Source: Brevipalpus yothersi
Taxonomy: Eukaryota; Arthropoda; Arachnida; Trombidiformes; Tenuipalpidae
NCBI GenBank assembly: GCA_003956705.1
Contig: QZCP01000712.1
Location: 62,001-126,000, forward strand
DNA length: 64,000 nucleotides
Direction: 5' to 3'
Part shown: in pieces, positions 50,801 to 64,000 of the stretch
Layout: each line of letters begins with the position of its first letter
Position numbering within the stretch: the first letter of the stretch is position 1
Notes under the pieces: generated by a model
Database searches by the model: none
What the model was told of the DNA's origin: nothing
The model's input: only the letters and a program-made list of their open reading frames with translations
Translations under genes and position numbers: made by a program

Positions 50801-52213
50801 TCTCTCTTATACTCCCGAGGAATGAAGAATTTTATCTGATTCCAGAATATTTACAGCATACCAAATAAAACAATCCTCTTAAATCAGCATTCCCTTCACA
50901 GACTTGGGAGCAGGAACCAGCCAATTTCCTACTGAAAATGATAATTCTATCTCCTCATAATTACTCTGAGACATATTCAAGTGAGATTGCTTCTCTGGGC
51001 TGATGAAAAATGAACAAGCTTATTGATTTGGATCAGATCATTTCTCAAAGTGTTTTGGAAAGTTCCACAAGGTATTGGAAACTTAAAGATGAGAAAGAAG
51101 AAGAAAATTTCAGTTCAGAATAGCAAGATTTTTGCAGCCAAAGGGCTTCATTTTATCTTGAGCTCCTGATATTTGAGATCATTGAGAAGAACCAATTTGT
51201 CATATCAGTGTAAAGTTGATTAACATGATGATCTATGGCTTGAGAATTTTCAGAAGGGTCTTTGTTGGATGATTTTTTTCCTACTCCATCATCATTACAT
51301 GAGAAGAATAACAGTGACATAGTTCAGGGTAAATGAATTGTAGATGTTGCAACTTTGGAAGAGTTTTAGACCTCATCTGACACCTCTCATACCCTTGAGT
51401 TTTACACTTTTATCTATCATGAGATTGCAAGCTTTATCCTTTGTCTGTTCTACTCTTTATTTATCACTACTATCTACCGGTAGACAGAGTTGACAATAGC
51501 TACTGAAAACTTTTTCCAAATAGGATAAGCATTGAGATATCAGAGATTAGCTTTTGGAAAAACTATTGAAAAGTCAAAATTTCCAATATAGTCGATTATA
51601 TTTCTCTTTGGGAGGTGAAGTTAACCATAGTTGACTTTAGTTCATGATATCTAACATACAGTTGGTCGAATCATGTTTTTCTGACGTCCAATCTATTTCG
51701 CTTGAATCAGATTCAATATCACAAGTTGTCATACGAGGAGTGATAATGTTGACTTCGTGAAAGAATCTATTCCTTTTTATTATCATTTTCTTTCAGCAAA
51801 ATCTAGACAACCTATCTTGAGTCTTCATATTCCTTCACAAATAATGTGCATGTTTTGTGCATTTTTCTTGTCAAACAGTATAGTTTTGCTAAAATTGATT
51901 GGTGAATATATTCGATCAAATTTTTTTGAGATTCGATTGCTTTGTGTTGAGCAGAAGAATATTATTCCCTTTAAGTATGTCTGTGGGTGTCACAATTCAG
52001 TTATGCATGCCTCACGCATGAATATCCATGGCAAATATTTTGATTCAATGATGTCATCTAATTTATGCGTACTTTATTCGCTATCATTACACACCTTATC
52101 AATCTTCAAAATTAGAGTTCATCTTCCAGTGAATCCATTCATTTGAGAATTCATTTTTACCCATGAAAATTTCATCTCCATTCTCAATGATTCCTCCTTG
52201 TGCTTCTCATTTG

Positions 52214-52216
<3 letters not shown>

Positions 52217-52281
<65 letters not shown>
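52217..52281. repeat. (TC)n tract, left half of a facing pair
   Basis: A 65-bp TC run. Together with the GA run 68 bp downstream, it can pair into a long hairpin on one strand. Confidence 0.97.
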
Positions 52282-52282
<1 letters not shown>

Positions 52283-52345
52283 GAGTTTTTGGTGTTTTCT
52301 CTGTACATTTTCTATTCTTCCTCCTCTTCACAAGAAGACATAATA

Positions 52346-52349
<4 letters not shown>

Positions 52350-52399
<50 letters not shown>
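52350..52399. repeat. (GA)n tract, right half of a facing pair
   Basis: A 50-bp GA run, complementary to the TC run at 52217-52281. Confidence 0.97.
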
Positions 52400-52401
<2 letters not shown>

Positions 52402-54396
52402 CTTCATCCTGAATGGTTTCACATTTAACAGCGTGGGATCATTGTTCATTCACTCCATATCATTCGCCTCTTTTTTTTTGCTTTTTATTTCTTCTTAGCA
52501 AATCACACTGGCAACAATTGCCCCTGAATTTAACATCTATCAAAGAATAATTGTGCGGAGAAGAAGAGAAGAGAGAAAATAGAAGAGCCTGATCAGACAA
52601 GATGAGGATGTGGTGGAACGCTTCAGTGATGGTGATATTCCAAATTCATTCAGGCTGACATGAAAGAGAGAGAGAGAGAGAAAATAAAAAGGAATATAAA
52701 AAGAAGTTTTAAATTGCACCAACAAGTAAGAAGTGAGAAATGGAAATGGATGAGAGCAGATGATGAAGAGAAGATGAGCTCATGATTGCAAAAAATGGAA
52801 TAAATCCTAGGAAAAAAGTGAGAGAGTAAGAGAAGATGAGAATTCTTCAAATACACATCTTCACATGCAGACTGCTCTATTTTTCTTTGAATATTTTCAT
52901 CAGCTTCAACAAACTCTATCTATTGATGTTTGAGAAAAAGTCCAGCTCTTGATAACTGGAAACATTTTTTGATGAATTTTTTTCATCAGCTAAACTACTT
53001 TGATGATGATAAAAAATCAAAAGATTTTCGATGAAACTTGACTATTAAACAAATGAATGAGTGTTGCAAAGATTTTTCGCTTCTCTTATCATCATTGATT
53101 TCACTTGATCCACTGATTCGTGTGTAGAAAGTAGCAGCTAGGAAGGATGATTTGAATGAATCGATCTTTGGGGGTGTGAAGTGTTTAAAAAACGCATCGA
53201 TTTTGGGTTGGAAAGAAGAAATGCTTTCAATTGAAGCTATCAGAGGAACTTGTCCCTCTTATCTGTTTCACTCAATCGCTCGTCATTTTGGCATCGATTT
53301 TCGATCTCCATGAACTGTAATTAGAGAGGCAACTCAAGCACAGCTTATCTTTCCCCTGCAATCTCGATTGTGTCTCTCAGCGATTCAATTAACTGTGAGA
53401 ATACTTTGTTACAGAACCGAGAATCCTTTCTCTTCTTTCTCCCTCTCTTTCTCTCGATACACATTAGCATGAAAACGTTTTTCGATTCCACTCAATTTAT
53501 AAATCATCACTACTCGATCTTGAAAGTATTTTGGGTGGGTGAAAATAGGCTGAAGGAAAAGTCATCGGGGAAAATCAGTATTTTTCCAAAAAGAGATCAG
53601 TAATTGTTGAGTCAACATTGAAAAATAGTTAAGATGAAATGGAGTGGAGAGGAAAACTTTGGATGAGGAAATTGGCATTCTAATGAGGATCGATTCCTTT
53701 CCAACTAATAACGAAAAACAATCTCTTTGAGGCTAAAGATTTTGGAAAAATTTTCATTAGAATAGAAACACACTCTACGATCAGAGGCTTTACGGTGAAA
53801 ATGATCTTCGATTAAAACATTTTGATGGAATCGATCCTATTCTAACTTTAATGGCTGCCAATAAAATGAGCTCACAATATTTGAATCTTCCAATGATTGG
53901 GTATAAAACTGCCCGAAAAGGGCCAAATTTCATGCTCTTACACTCTTTTGCAAGTTATCATCTTCCTTCGGTTGTTTTTGCGTGAGAATTGGTCTTTTTG
54001 TGGCTCGCAGATTCCCAGATAAAAATTATGGCCATCCGAAAGCTCTAAGTAAGTTCCTTCTTGAAAGTATTCCTTACAGCTTATATTCAGGAGTATCCTT
54101 GCAAAATTGACAGAAGATTCTATGTCGAATGAGAACGAAAAAGAGAGAGAGAGAGAAAATCTTCTGGCTAGGGAATGAGTGAAGAATTGAGGGAATATTC
54201 CTTCATCAGCGCAGCGACTCGCTCCATTTTCTCTCCCACATTTGATCTGCTCTCTCTTATACACATTTCACTCTCTCTATCCAAGATGCTTCATTCGAAT
54301 TCTTGTGTTGGAATAAATAGGCTCTCTATGTTGAAGAATTCGATGATATTTTGGATTTCTTCCAATTTGTGTTGATGCTCATTTTTTTGCAACTCA

Positions 54397-57300
54397 ATGT
54401 TGCAGTGGATTGTTTGGTCAACAGTGATTACTGTCTATTTTTTTCATTATACTGGTGCCTTCCTTCCACCCGGCCTTGGACCCTTTAAGAATATTCATCC
54501 AAGATTCGTCGGTCCTATCAAGAATATCAGCGTCTCTTTGGGCAAAGAGGCTGTTCTCCAATGTACCGTGGATAATCTAGGTGATCATAAAGTGAGTATG
54601 ATCTCTTTTTGCACGAAGTTTTTTGACTTTCTTACTGTTTGGAAAGACTTCAGTAGACAATAAGCTCAGCTATTTAGATGGATAGTTTTAGAATATGTTA
54701 AATTTTCAAGTGTTGATTTGATAATGCAAAACTCAAGCATTTATACTTGACTGAAATGTTATCATTTCGAGGAGCTGCTATAGATTTCGCCAGATATGAC
54801 GTTTGTTTTAAGACTTTCATCAATATAATATGATCTCATGTGAGATCTTCTTGTACATGTGTCACTAGATAGTCTCAAAAAAGCTGAATTATAAGTATTT
54901 CGTTCAAACTATCTGAAAAGAATGTGTGTGAATCATTCTGGGGAAAGTTGAATGCGTTCAGACTGGCTCCACAGAATTTTATGTAGATAAGAGGAATGAA
55001 AGTGTCTGTTAATCAAGCAGTTAAAGTTACTATATTGGGCACAGATTTCTTTTTCCGGTCCTGTTCCGTTTTCTTGCTGAACCACTTCCGAATGTATGTA
55101 TTCCTCCACTAAGATACTAGATCTATACTGAATAGAGTATTCCTTCGAGGCAAGCTAAGAAAAGAGAACCTTGCCTACTTTCACCAACTTTCACGAAACT
55201 TTCTGATGATAAATGATGCTATCCTTTCGAACATTGACTAATGCTCTCCAATCGAACCGACAAATGTAATGGACTGTGATCAAAGTTAGACTCAATTTGA
55301 AATGCTTCAGACCATGATTTGGAGATAGATAGAGGATAGATAGAGAAGGAGAGAGAAATACAGCGATTCCTGCTCTTCGTTCAACTAGAAGTGTGAAGTG
55401 GTCCATGAAGATTCTTATTTTATCATGTATCTTTCGTGGTCCTTTTCTCTCCCTCTCCCTATCATTGGCCTTCCTAGCCAATATTTTTGGATGATACCAA
55501 CATAAAATAGTTAATAATTCAGCTGCTCAAAGCGAGTTATAAAGAGTACAGTCTATCAGAATAATCGTCTGTTTCCGAACAAACATGGAATGAGTTCAAT
55601 TGGTCATGAAAGATGAATGCGAACCAGAGCGATCTCGGTTAATTCAATTTGTTAATTTTATTTCTCTCTACTCAAGTCTAGCTTTCATCATCAAAAATTG
55701 TGGTAGTAACTCTTATATTCCATTAATATATATATATCTATGGAACTTCAAAGAAGGCCCTAATTGATACGATCTGGTCTGGATCTTCTTTCTCATTTTA
55801 AAGAGAACCAGGTTGTCTATGGTTGAATTAATCTGGACAAACCTTGCTTACACTTTTTCCATAGTCCATGTCTCTTTTGCTGAAAATGAACCTAATCAGA
55901 AATTGAACAGCTCTTCTTCACCAACTTTTCTAATTTAAGCTTGAATCATCATTCTTGCCATCATAAATCACGATTTTTTTCAGTCAACTCAAAATTACTG
56001 CTGAGCTAGGCCACACACACATATATAGAGTAAGATATTTGAAATGATTGAAGAAATTGTATGATAGAGGAGAAGGCGAAGAAGAGGGAGAGAGAGAAAT
56101 CGAGCAGAAAGATTGATCAAATTCTGAATTCATGTAAAGTTTTCTGCCACATATCTGCAGTATTTCCGAAAGCTTGAGCTTCCTCGATCAACAGCTCATG
56201 AATAACTTAAGAAAGAAACACTCTTGCCTCGTTAGAAGGGAAGTATGAAGGATTGATTTATTCTGATCATGAATATCAAAAACATCAATATAAGCTGAGA
56301 TCGCGAGTAGAATCTCGAATAAAATAAGCGTAGAAAATAGTCTACAATGAGCTACTCATATTGTGCCGAAGTAATCAACAGACGAAAAGTGAGCTTCAAA
56401 TCAATAAATAACTTGATTATATATTTTCATCACTTCATATCGATAGAATTTGCATCTCATTTGGAAAACAGAGGAAAAATTTTCTCTCTCTCTCTCTCTC
56501 TCTCTCTCTACCTCCCTTATTCACACACACACAAAGTATTCCTTACAAATGGACCGATAATACAAATAATGGGATGAGTTAGGGAATGAATTTCCATCAC
56601 ATTATTCACATTGGCCATGTCCACTTTTGTACAAGTCCTCATTGATCTTGTTGAATGATGTTTGAAGCTTTGAGTGGTCTTCATCGGTATTGTTTGTACC
56701 ATCCTCGTGAGCGTATTTAATCTTACCACTAACCACTAATGCAAAAATCAGAGTCTTCTCTGCTTTCTTGTTATTTCATTAGCTGTCCAATCCATTCTCA
56801 TCAACTGTTTATATTCAAATCGCTTATATTATTCTCATGACTCTTTTTTTCGTTTACCATCCACTCTCTTTCTCCAACATCCAGATAATATGGCTTCGAG
56901 AGGATCCGGAAGTCACCCTTCTTACTATGCACACTTCTGTCATCGTAGGTGATACTCGATTGAAAGTGACCAACGATAACAATAAACAGTGGTCATTACA
57001 CATTCGAAATGTTACCGAAAACGACCGCGGGACATACATTTGTAATGTCAATTCAGAGCCCCAGATTAGTCGGAAAGTTTTCTTGGACATTTTGGGTAAG
57101 TTTTTCCCCTCATAAGAGGCGAGAATCAGTTTCCATGCTGATTATGCCCATTTTCCGTATTCCTCAACACACACATTCAATTCCATGTACGTGAGCAAGA
57201 ATATATATCTATCTAGCCGAAATGTTGGGAAAGTATGTTGAGGAATGAAATTTTCCTGTTTATGGCTCAAATGATGGCTCACTTATCCATTTCAATGGTA

Positions 57301-60052
57301 AAAGAGCCACTTGCAACTGTCATCAACACAAACTTTTACAAGCAACAGAAAACAAGCTGCTTCGATGTTTTTTGGGAAGATTTATTGCATTCTTCCAGAA
57401 AGGAACAGATTTAGCTGATCTGGTCAAACCTATACACAGTTCTGTTGGAATTTTTTTTTCGCTTCTTTTGCTAGTGTTTCGAAGGAAACAATATGAGGTT
57501 GTTGATAATCTACTTCTGATATATGTGTATAAAAAAAACTTCTCCATCACACAAGCTGATAAATTGAACATGATCATATTATATGGATTCATTCATTCTG
57601 ACCCTCTTGGCAGAATGATTGAGAGCCTTTGGACAAATTTTTTCACGTAGCTATTCAGATTCTTCTAGAGGAAAAGAATACCAAATAAGTGAGTCCTTCT
57701 ATAGCGAACATGGTAAATTTGGAGCCTTAGAATTGAAAGAAAGCAGACAAAAATGTCTTACAATGGACAAAATTGACAGCACAAAAAGTGACGAAGGTTG
57801 TTTGAGGTTGATTTATCAATGAAACAACAAATAGATTTACAGAATAGAAGTGACCTCCTCTTTAGGTGGTTCTTTTTGAGATAGGAATTGTTCCAAAATT
57901 GAGCTTGCTGAAAGATACTTCCTATTAGTCGAAAGATTCCTGCTATTCACCTAAATCTACCTCTTAATGAACATCTTGAAGAGTTGAATACTTTATCATG
58001 AAGAAATGAATCTGTGAACAAGCTTAGCTTGGAGGCTTACTCTTATCTTTACCTTGATTTAAGATGAGCTGTGTTAACATACTGGCATGAACTCTCAAAA
58101 CAGTTTAGCTTGTTCAGTTTCGAGGAACCTTGATTACATGCAAATCTATTCATCATGTAGGAGTTTCTTGTGAGCGATTAAGTTGTGACACTGTGAAAAG
58201 TGTCTGTGTGTGTGAATGGAGAAGATTGTCGAAGTGATCGATGAGAAAAGGTCACATCAGAAAACAGTAAAGTCGAAAGAGTATAGGAAAGGCGCCAATT
58301 GATTGTGTTGATAACAGGTGATCCATCAGAGGCTTGATTTTGGTGATGAAGACAACTTTGTGTGTTCATGATGATGTAACACTTGAAAAGTTGTGAAGAT
58401 GCCTTATTATCCATGTCATCATTGTCATGATTAGCTGAGAATAGAGCTCTGATCCGTACTCTCAATGAACAAGCTTATAATTGAATGTCAGATATTCTAG
58501 TGTCATTGTTTTTGGATTACTGTACTGTACTGTGAAGATTATTGAGAATCACAAAGAATGCTTGAAGCAAGGATAACTGTTATTTTTCGCTATTGTTCAT
58601 TTGACTACGAGATGCTCTTGTTTATCAGAAATGAGATGATATCTTTTTTAAAATACCTCCATTTACTCACATTCTCCTTTGATTTTGTTGATTTTTCATA
58701 TTCTCTATCTCTCTGTCTCTTTTGAGCCAGCGTATTATCTATCCTTATCACTGCAAATTTTTTTTGTCCATCGAATGTCCATGTTTGTGCTTGATTCTTG
58801 TTTCTCATGCAAAATGTAATCGAATCTAGTTGATCAGCTTAAATTGGATCAAATCATGGAGGCAATCGATCGACCTGCTATAGCCACAGGGAATCCATGT
58901 CCTGTGTCCATGTCTGTAGATGTGGATAGTTGAGATGTTATCGTGAGAATCGCCAATGGAATAGCTTGACTTGCAGTACGCGTTCTCTCTTTCTCTCTCT
59001 CTCTCTCTCTCGACACCCATGGAAGTATGTTTACTCAGTCTGTTGAGAGCAAACATTTTGTCCACGAACAGGACAAGCCGTAAGCTAGGCACATAGTGAA
59101 TATTATTTCTCGCATGCTACATAATGTATTGTGTTGTTTCCAACACATTGGAGCTCGTATTGGTAAGGAAAAGAAAGAAGGAAAGAGAGAGAGAAGGGAA
59201 TACTAACTTTCAAAATTAATGCTAAAACACAGCTCCAAGTAAATAAGTGGCCCAGTATCAGATGCGTGTATACTCGATATTTGAACCACCAAAACTACTT
59301 TCTCATCTTTAGCAGCTTTTTCCGCTCTCTCACTTATAGTTTTATTGAATAGTGGCTGATGTCTTCATTTGCTGAGAAGAAAATTCAATTGAAGCAAGAA
59401 GGAAAAAAGATTGCTGGAAAAAGCTTGACAGCTCTAAGAGCCCTTTTCTCGTTGATTTATCATTTACTCACGACTTTGAGTAGCGTTTTGCAATATGTGA
59501 GTCTCATAAAGCTCGTTTGATCGCATATCAAATAAGGGAACCTTCTAATCCTCTCGCTATTTCTCCTTCCCTTTTGCCATCGAGAGGCATTTGAAACAAT
59601 AATAGTTGAACAGATACTGTGGAAGCGAGAAAAATTTTTCTGAATTACAAGTTTCAAGATAAAAAGTGATGCCTGGTATACATCAAAAAGCCTCAACATT
59701 CCACCCAAAGTATTCGATTCCATCTCAATTCTCATTATGGATTTCCTCTCTTTCTTTTTTTGAAGCAACCGAACTTCTCCGAATAGATTATTTCTATTTA
59801 TTTACTCAACATAAGGCACACCAAATATCATTGAGAGATCTTTCAAAATTTCATCTTAGACTCAATTGTACCTCTTAAGCATCCTTGAGCCTTTATCCAA
59901 GATCTTCTCCAGTCTCTCTCTCTCTCTCTATCTAAAAGGCTCCGATTACTTGTATCCACTGAATTGAAGTTAACATTGGAATGATTGATGAGATCGGCAA
60001 ACTAGCTCTCTTTTCTCCCTCCGTCGAGCCAAATAATAAATGAACATCAACT

Positions 60053-60120
<68 letters not shown>

Positions 60121-62239
60121 AAGTGATGCAGAAACCAGAAGTAAAAGTAGGCAAGAGAAAGAAGAGAGAGAATTTTTTATTTCTACGCACACAAAATACT
60201 GAGAAGTCGGAAATAAGATGAAAAAAAGTAGCTAGAAAAGTAATACAAATTACTAGAGCGATACTCTGAAAGTAGATCGATTCAAGCTGATCTCTTTGCT
60301 CTCGGTGCAGCTTTTTCTCATCCTATCCAAACTCAGAACTTTATCAAATATAAACATTGTCAGTTTCATCAGGCGAAAAGAGCAGATCAAAAGAAAATCT
60401 GCACTGTGGTTTGTGCTCAATGCTCTAGAGGAATCATCAAAAATTTTGATGAGAAATTTTACTTGCCCAATAACAAATGAACTTTCTTTTGAAGGGTGTG
60501 ATAATTTAAAGATAAATTTGAAAGTTCTGATAACAACAATCTATGAACATGATCTTAGCAAGAGAATTTCGATAGAGAGTACGAGTTTTTGAGATCTTAT
60601 CACAGGACTAAAATGATATTCTTGTTGATAGAAACCTCAAAAAAAACCCACCAATACTTTCCACACATATAGAATTATAAAGATTATTCTCAATCAGTTT
60701 TACTGTTCCCTTCATTTGATAACCAGAATTCTTCCTTTATAGCAATTTATTATCACACCCTCTATCATCAGAATGATCGGCATGTGAGAAAGAGAGAGGA
60801 ATAGGAAGTGTCAAAGCATATGCATTACGTTCCGCAATCTGAACTCACTTTATTCAGATACTTATCAATTTACTTTCAGAGCATGAAGAGGCCCTGTCAC
60901 AGACCGTATCCTACTGTGTTCGCCATCCTCATTCTGATACTTTTTGGCCACCTTTATGCCTAATGATAATTATTTTGACCAGCAATGATAATCCTCCGAA
61001 GTATTTTCGATTCACCAAGCGAATAATTTCATCTACCATTACCATTGATATGAGTATGTATGTATGTGTGGCTGATAATATACTGAGCGCAATGCTCAAT
61101 ATCCATGAATGTTACACATGTTCTATCGTTAACACAGAAAGTGTTCCACGCAAAGCTTTTGACGCTCTGTCACCTCATCTCATTCGCCTGCAGAGCTTGT
61201 ATCATTTGCATATTCACGAATAGAAAGAGAGCAAAAAGAATCCATTGAACTTGATCAGCTCATGCTAATTGTTTGCGAATTGAACGATCTCTACACCGAT
61301 GAAACATGGTCTCAAATTGTTCTCACAAAATACAATCAGAGCATCCAAGAAAAGTATCGCAATTGAATGCTAATTACTAAGATCAATTTGATCAGCTCTC
61401 ACCGAGAGAATAGAGTATTTCTTGAATTATACACAAACAAAAGCAAGATTTGATTAATCAATTCTGCTTTATATTATGTAATATACATATGATATAGCAT
61501 AAAAGTAGGAAGAAAGGTACCATCGTATTAGAGATCCAATGTATTTTCAAGTTGATTTTTTCAGTAACGCTTTAGATTATCACCTGTATATATGCATTCA
61601 GCCGATCCAGTGTACTTGGTCCAATTGATTAGAAGTATTTCACACTCATATCAAATTCTGGAATATCAGCCCTTATTGACTCAGATAATACGTGAAAGAG
61701 TAGTCACTGCCTTTTTTGCTGTAAAGCATCCTTAACTGTTTGCTACTTGATTTATACCAATTGCTTACTTGATCTGCTACCAATATATGATGCTCATGGC
61801 ACAAGGCAACTTGATTATTATTCTTCATCTTTTTTTCTCTTTCTATTTGTATTACAGTCCCTCCGTTCATTGTGGAAGAGGAGACAAGCAAAGCAAATGT
61901 TGTGGTCGACGAACGAAGTCGATTAAGTCTCCGATGTAAGGCCAGTGGTTATCCAACGCCAACCGTTACATGGAGACGAGAGGATTCCAGAAGCTTGAGC
62001 ATCGGTTTTGTTGGAGGAAAAAAGCTTCCAGGTAAGCTGATTTTCAAGCATCATCAATAGGCCATCATCAATTAAGTGGTAATAATGCTAACATTCTGTT
62101 CATTCGATAGCCACTCGAGTGGAGGGCGAGTATCTCAACATATCACAAGTAACTCGTGAAGATATGGGCGCCTATTTGTGTATAGCATCTAATGGAGTTC
62201 CGCCATCGAGAAGCTATCGTATATTCGTGCAAGTTAATT
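54397..62239 (+). CDS. DIP/lachesin-like immunoglobulin-superfamily cell-surface protein (3' part outside window)
   Basis: Neural adhesion/recognition protein; in arthropods DIPs pair with Dprs to specify synaptic partners, and lachesin acts in axon growth and septate junctions. Coding exons 54397-54591, 56885-57095, 61858-62031, 62111-62239 give 236 residues so far, still open. A signal peptide (MLQWIVWSTVITVYFFHYTG) leads into Ig1: PRFVGPIKNISVSLGKEAVL with Cys in LQCTVDNLG, IIWLRED across the first junction, and DRGTYICNVNSEP. Ig2 begins VPPFIVEE, with LRCKASGYPTPTVTWRRED and GAYLCIASNGVPPS, the last two being hallmarks of the DIP/lachesin group. Intron phases are 0, 1, 1. Introns of 2.3 and 4.8 kb contrast with the compact genes on the left. 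The third Ig domain and probable GPI signal must lie to the right. Confidence 0.92.
56482..56509. repeat. (CT)n microsatellite in first Ig-gene intron
   Basis: A 28-bp CT run inside the intron between coding exons 1 and 2. Confidence 0.93.
58171..59144 (-). repeat. Inverted duplication, right arm
   Basis: Reverse complement of 43701-44862, lying inside the large second intron of the Ig gene. Its CT tract (58984-59011) is short and uninterrupted, so this copy shows the sequence on both sides of the left arm's gap. Confidence 0.93.
60055..60119. repeat. (GA)n microsatellite in second Ig-gene intron
   Basis: A 65-bp uninterrupted AG run. Confidence 0.97.
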
Positions 62240-63110
62240 GTAAGTAGAAAGTTTCGATATTTCATCAGCTTGTCTGGATTTGAGAGCTTTGTTGAATTAC
62301 TTGTGTATACCCGAGAATTCTCATCGAGTGCTTTAGAGAGGATCAAAAAGTCTGATCTGTTGATGATCTTAATCATCAAAAATTGATCTATGTCGAATTG
62401 TTAAATTTTAGAATTTCAACAATTATGATTTCGTACGACTTCAAAAGACTGGCTGTGATTCAACTGAATGCTGGAAGAAATCCTTTTAAGCATTCAGATA
62501 GTGGCTGTATAAATATTTCAGTTGATACATTGTTGCGCGAATCTATCGGAAGAATAATCTGATCTTTATCAGCATTCATCTTTTACCATTAGGAGTTTGA
62601 GCCATTGTGGTGAGATGATTTCTTGAGATTGAATTAGGAATAACCATAAGCTCGATAAGAGAGAGAGAGAGAGAGAGAAAGACAGACAGACAGAGAAAAG
62701 GAGATAAAATCGACTCGCGTGCCTGCACGGGTGAGAATATTTCACTCAAATCACTTGAGATTCATTGATGCGCTTCTGGGATTGATTTTCACTGGAACAT
62801 GGTGAATATGGACCGGGAATGCATCAGCTTGCAAGTGCTCACGCAATAATAAGGAAGCTCTGGAAGAGAAAGAAAAAAGAGAATAGCGAATATGGAGTCT
62901 GGTAGAGAGGAAAGAAGAAGAGAAGAAGAATCAAGAAGTGAACTGGAGCTCATCATTTTGGGCTTTTCGTGAAACAAGGTCCCCTTTGGACCCTGAAAGT
63001 GCACTCTCAGGCCAAGGATTGAATCTGAATCGGACAATCAAATTATATATATAGAATCGGTGACTGAGTGGAGAGAAGAAAAAGATTCGAGAATAGATGA
63101 ACCTCGCAAG

Positions 63111-63155
<45 letters not shown>

Positions 63156-63436
63156 AAATGAGCGAAGAGAAAAGATCAAGAGAATGCCTTCTGGCTTACT
63201 GGGAACGGATTTCGAATTCAAGCTCATGAAAGTGGTACTGAATTTTATCACATTCTACCAAGTATAGGGGGAAGTCCTCAGTGAGAGGTAAATTTTTCTA
63301 TTTTGCTGAGTGAAGCTATTTGAGAGAGGTAGATTTTTGTCACTGTCAATGCTTTGCATCATTCATATTCATTTTGACTTATTCCAAGTGTGTGTATATC
63401 ATGTTTTTGAATTCATTTGTGCACGAGTGCTTTTGG

Positions 63437-63468
<32 letters not shown>

Positions 63469-64000
63469 GAAAAGTAAACTGAATAAACTCTTTCTGAAGA
63501 GATAGTGAGTGGTGTATATAAAAATTTTGCACAATCAAATGAAACTTTTTTGCAATGAATATTCATCTGCAATTGATAATTCAGTTTGTAAACATTCTCT
63601 GATCCGAGGAGAAGGTAAAGAAAACAAGATAATCTGCATAGAATATGAGATCTGTTTGCTGCTCTCATCATCTTGTTGCTTGCTACAATATTGAGAGAAA
63701 GCTCATGAATTATTTTCCAAATTCGCGTGAATTCATGACGAGTAAATGCTATTAAGTCCGGATTTTGAGTGAATTCTCTAGTAGGATCGATGGAAGTCTT
63801 TATCAGAGTATTATTCCTAACCAGTTGCTCTCATTTTTGATGATGCAAAAGTTCCATTAACTGAAAGAAGAAGGAAACTATTGAGTGAAATGAATCTAAT
63901 TTAGCCTATTACAAGTTTCGAATTTGGAGATAATAACATCATGATTTGAAGAGTTGTTACACAAGGCATTTTTTTACCTCGAAAAAAAAATTTCACAGGA
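62240..64000. other. Third visible intron of the Ig gene (runs off the window)
   Basis: The donor T|GTAAGT at 62240 opens an intron with no acceptor-plus-exon that I can recognise before the window end. Contains GA tracts at about 62660-62679, 63116-63151 and 63449-63470. The other open frames are repeat-driven. Confidence 0.6.
63116..63151. repeat. (GA)n microsatellite
   Basis: A 36-bp AG run. Confidence 0.95.

Larger units (their letters stand above)
44863..54396. other. Gene-poor interval, no coding gene seen
   Basis: About 9.5 kb with only short chance frames, AT-rich, no recognisable protein. Possible contents are 5' untranslated exons and enhancers of the Ig gene, or decayed repeats. 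Contains the facing CT and GA tracts at 52217-52281 and 52350-52399. Confidence 0.5.

Noticed and set aside
51757..52146. 129-codon plus-strand frame
   Set aside because: Composition is random-looking; no domain, no support from splice signals, and it ends next to a CT microsatellite.

Overview
This is nuclear DNA from an invertebrate animal, most likely an arthropod and possibly an acariform mite. The genes are animal-specific (NELF-A, mitofusin, CELF, C/EBP-gamma, a lachesin/DIP-type immunoglobulin protein). They are split by many very short GT-AG introns, mostly 53-120 nt, in AT-rich sequence studded with long (GA)n/(CT)n tracts. The mite assignment is inference from gene compactness; arthropod is firmer because of the DIP/lachesin-type gene.

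The left two thirds (1-42 kb) is gene-dense. In order it holds: the 3' part of mitochondrial glutamate dehydrogenase (+); a 13-exon CELF/Bruno RNA-binding protein (-); DNA/RNA topoisomerase III-beta (+); UBAC1 (-), head-to-head with a small FAM104/VCF-like VCP cofactor (+); PEX11 (-); the FACT subunit SPT16 (-), head-to-head with mitofusin (+); NELF-A (+); an intronless ceramide-synthase-like TLC protein (+) with an altered Lag1 motif; SERF (+); an intronless C2H2/C2HC zinc-finger protein (+); a small secreted helical protein (-); a 13-exon secreted low-complexity protein (+) in which all 12 introns are phase 1; and a C/EBP-gamma-type bZIP protein (-). I joined exons by hand from splice consensus, frame continuity and family alignment remembered from known proteins. 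In every multi-exon model the exon lengths keep frame.

The right third (42-64 kb) is sparse. It carries an approximately 1 kb inverted duplication (43.7-44.9 kb and 58.2-59.1 kb), an assembly gap inside a (GA)n tract, many GA/CT microsatellites, and the first four coding exons of a DIP/lachesin-like immunoglobulin-superfamily gene that runs off the right edge.

The most novel items are: the all-phase-1, small-exon secreted gene (a modular, freely skippable architecture like the micro-exon genes of other parasites), which is divergently paired with another unrecognised secreted protein; a complete hAT-type MITE with 26-bp inverted ends and an 8-bp target duplication between SPT16 and mitofusin; a 118-bp Tc1/mariner-type MITE hairpin inside a NELF-A intron; the inverted duplication flanking the 5' half of the Ig gene; and the ceramide-synthase-like gene that has lost the conserved His-Asp pair.
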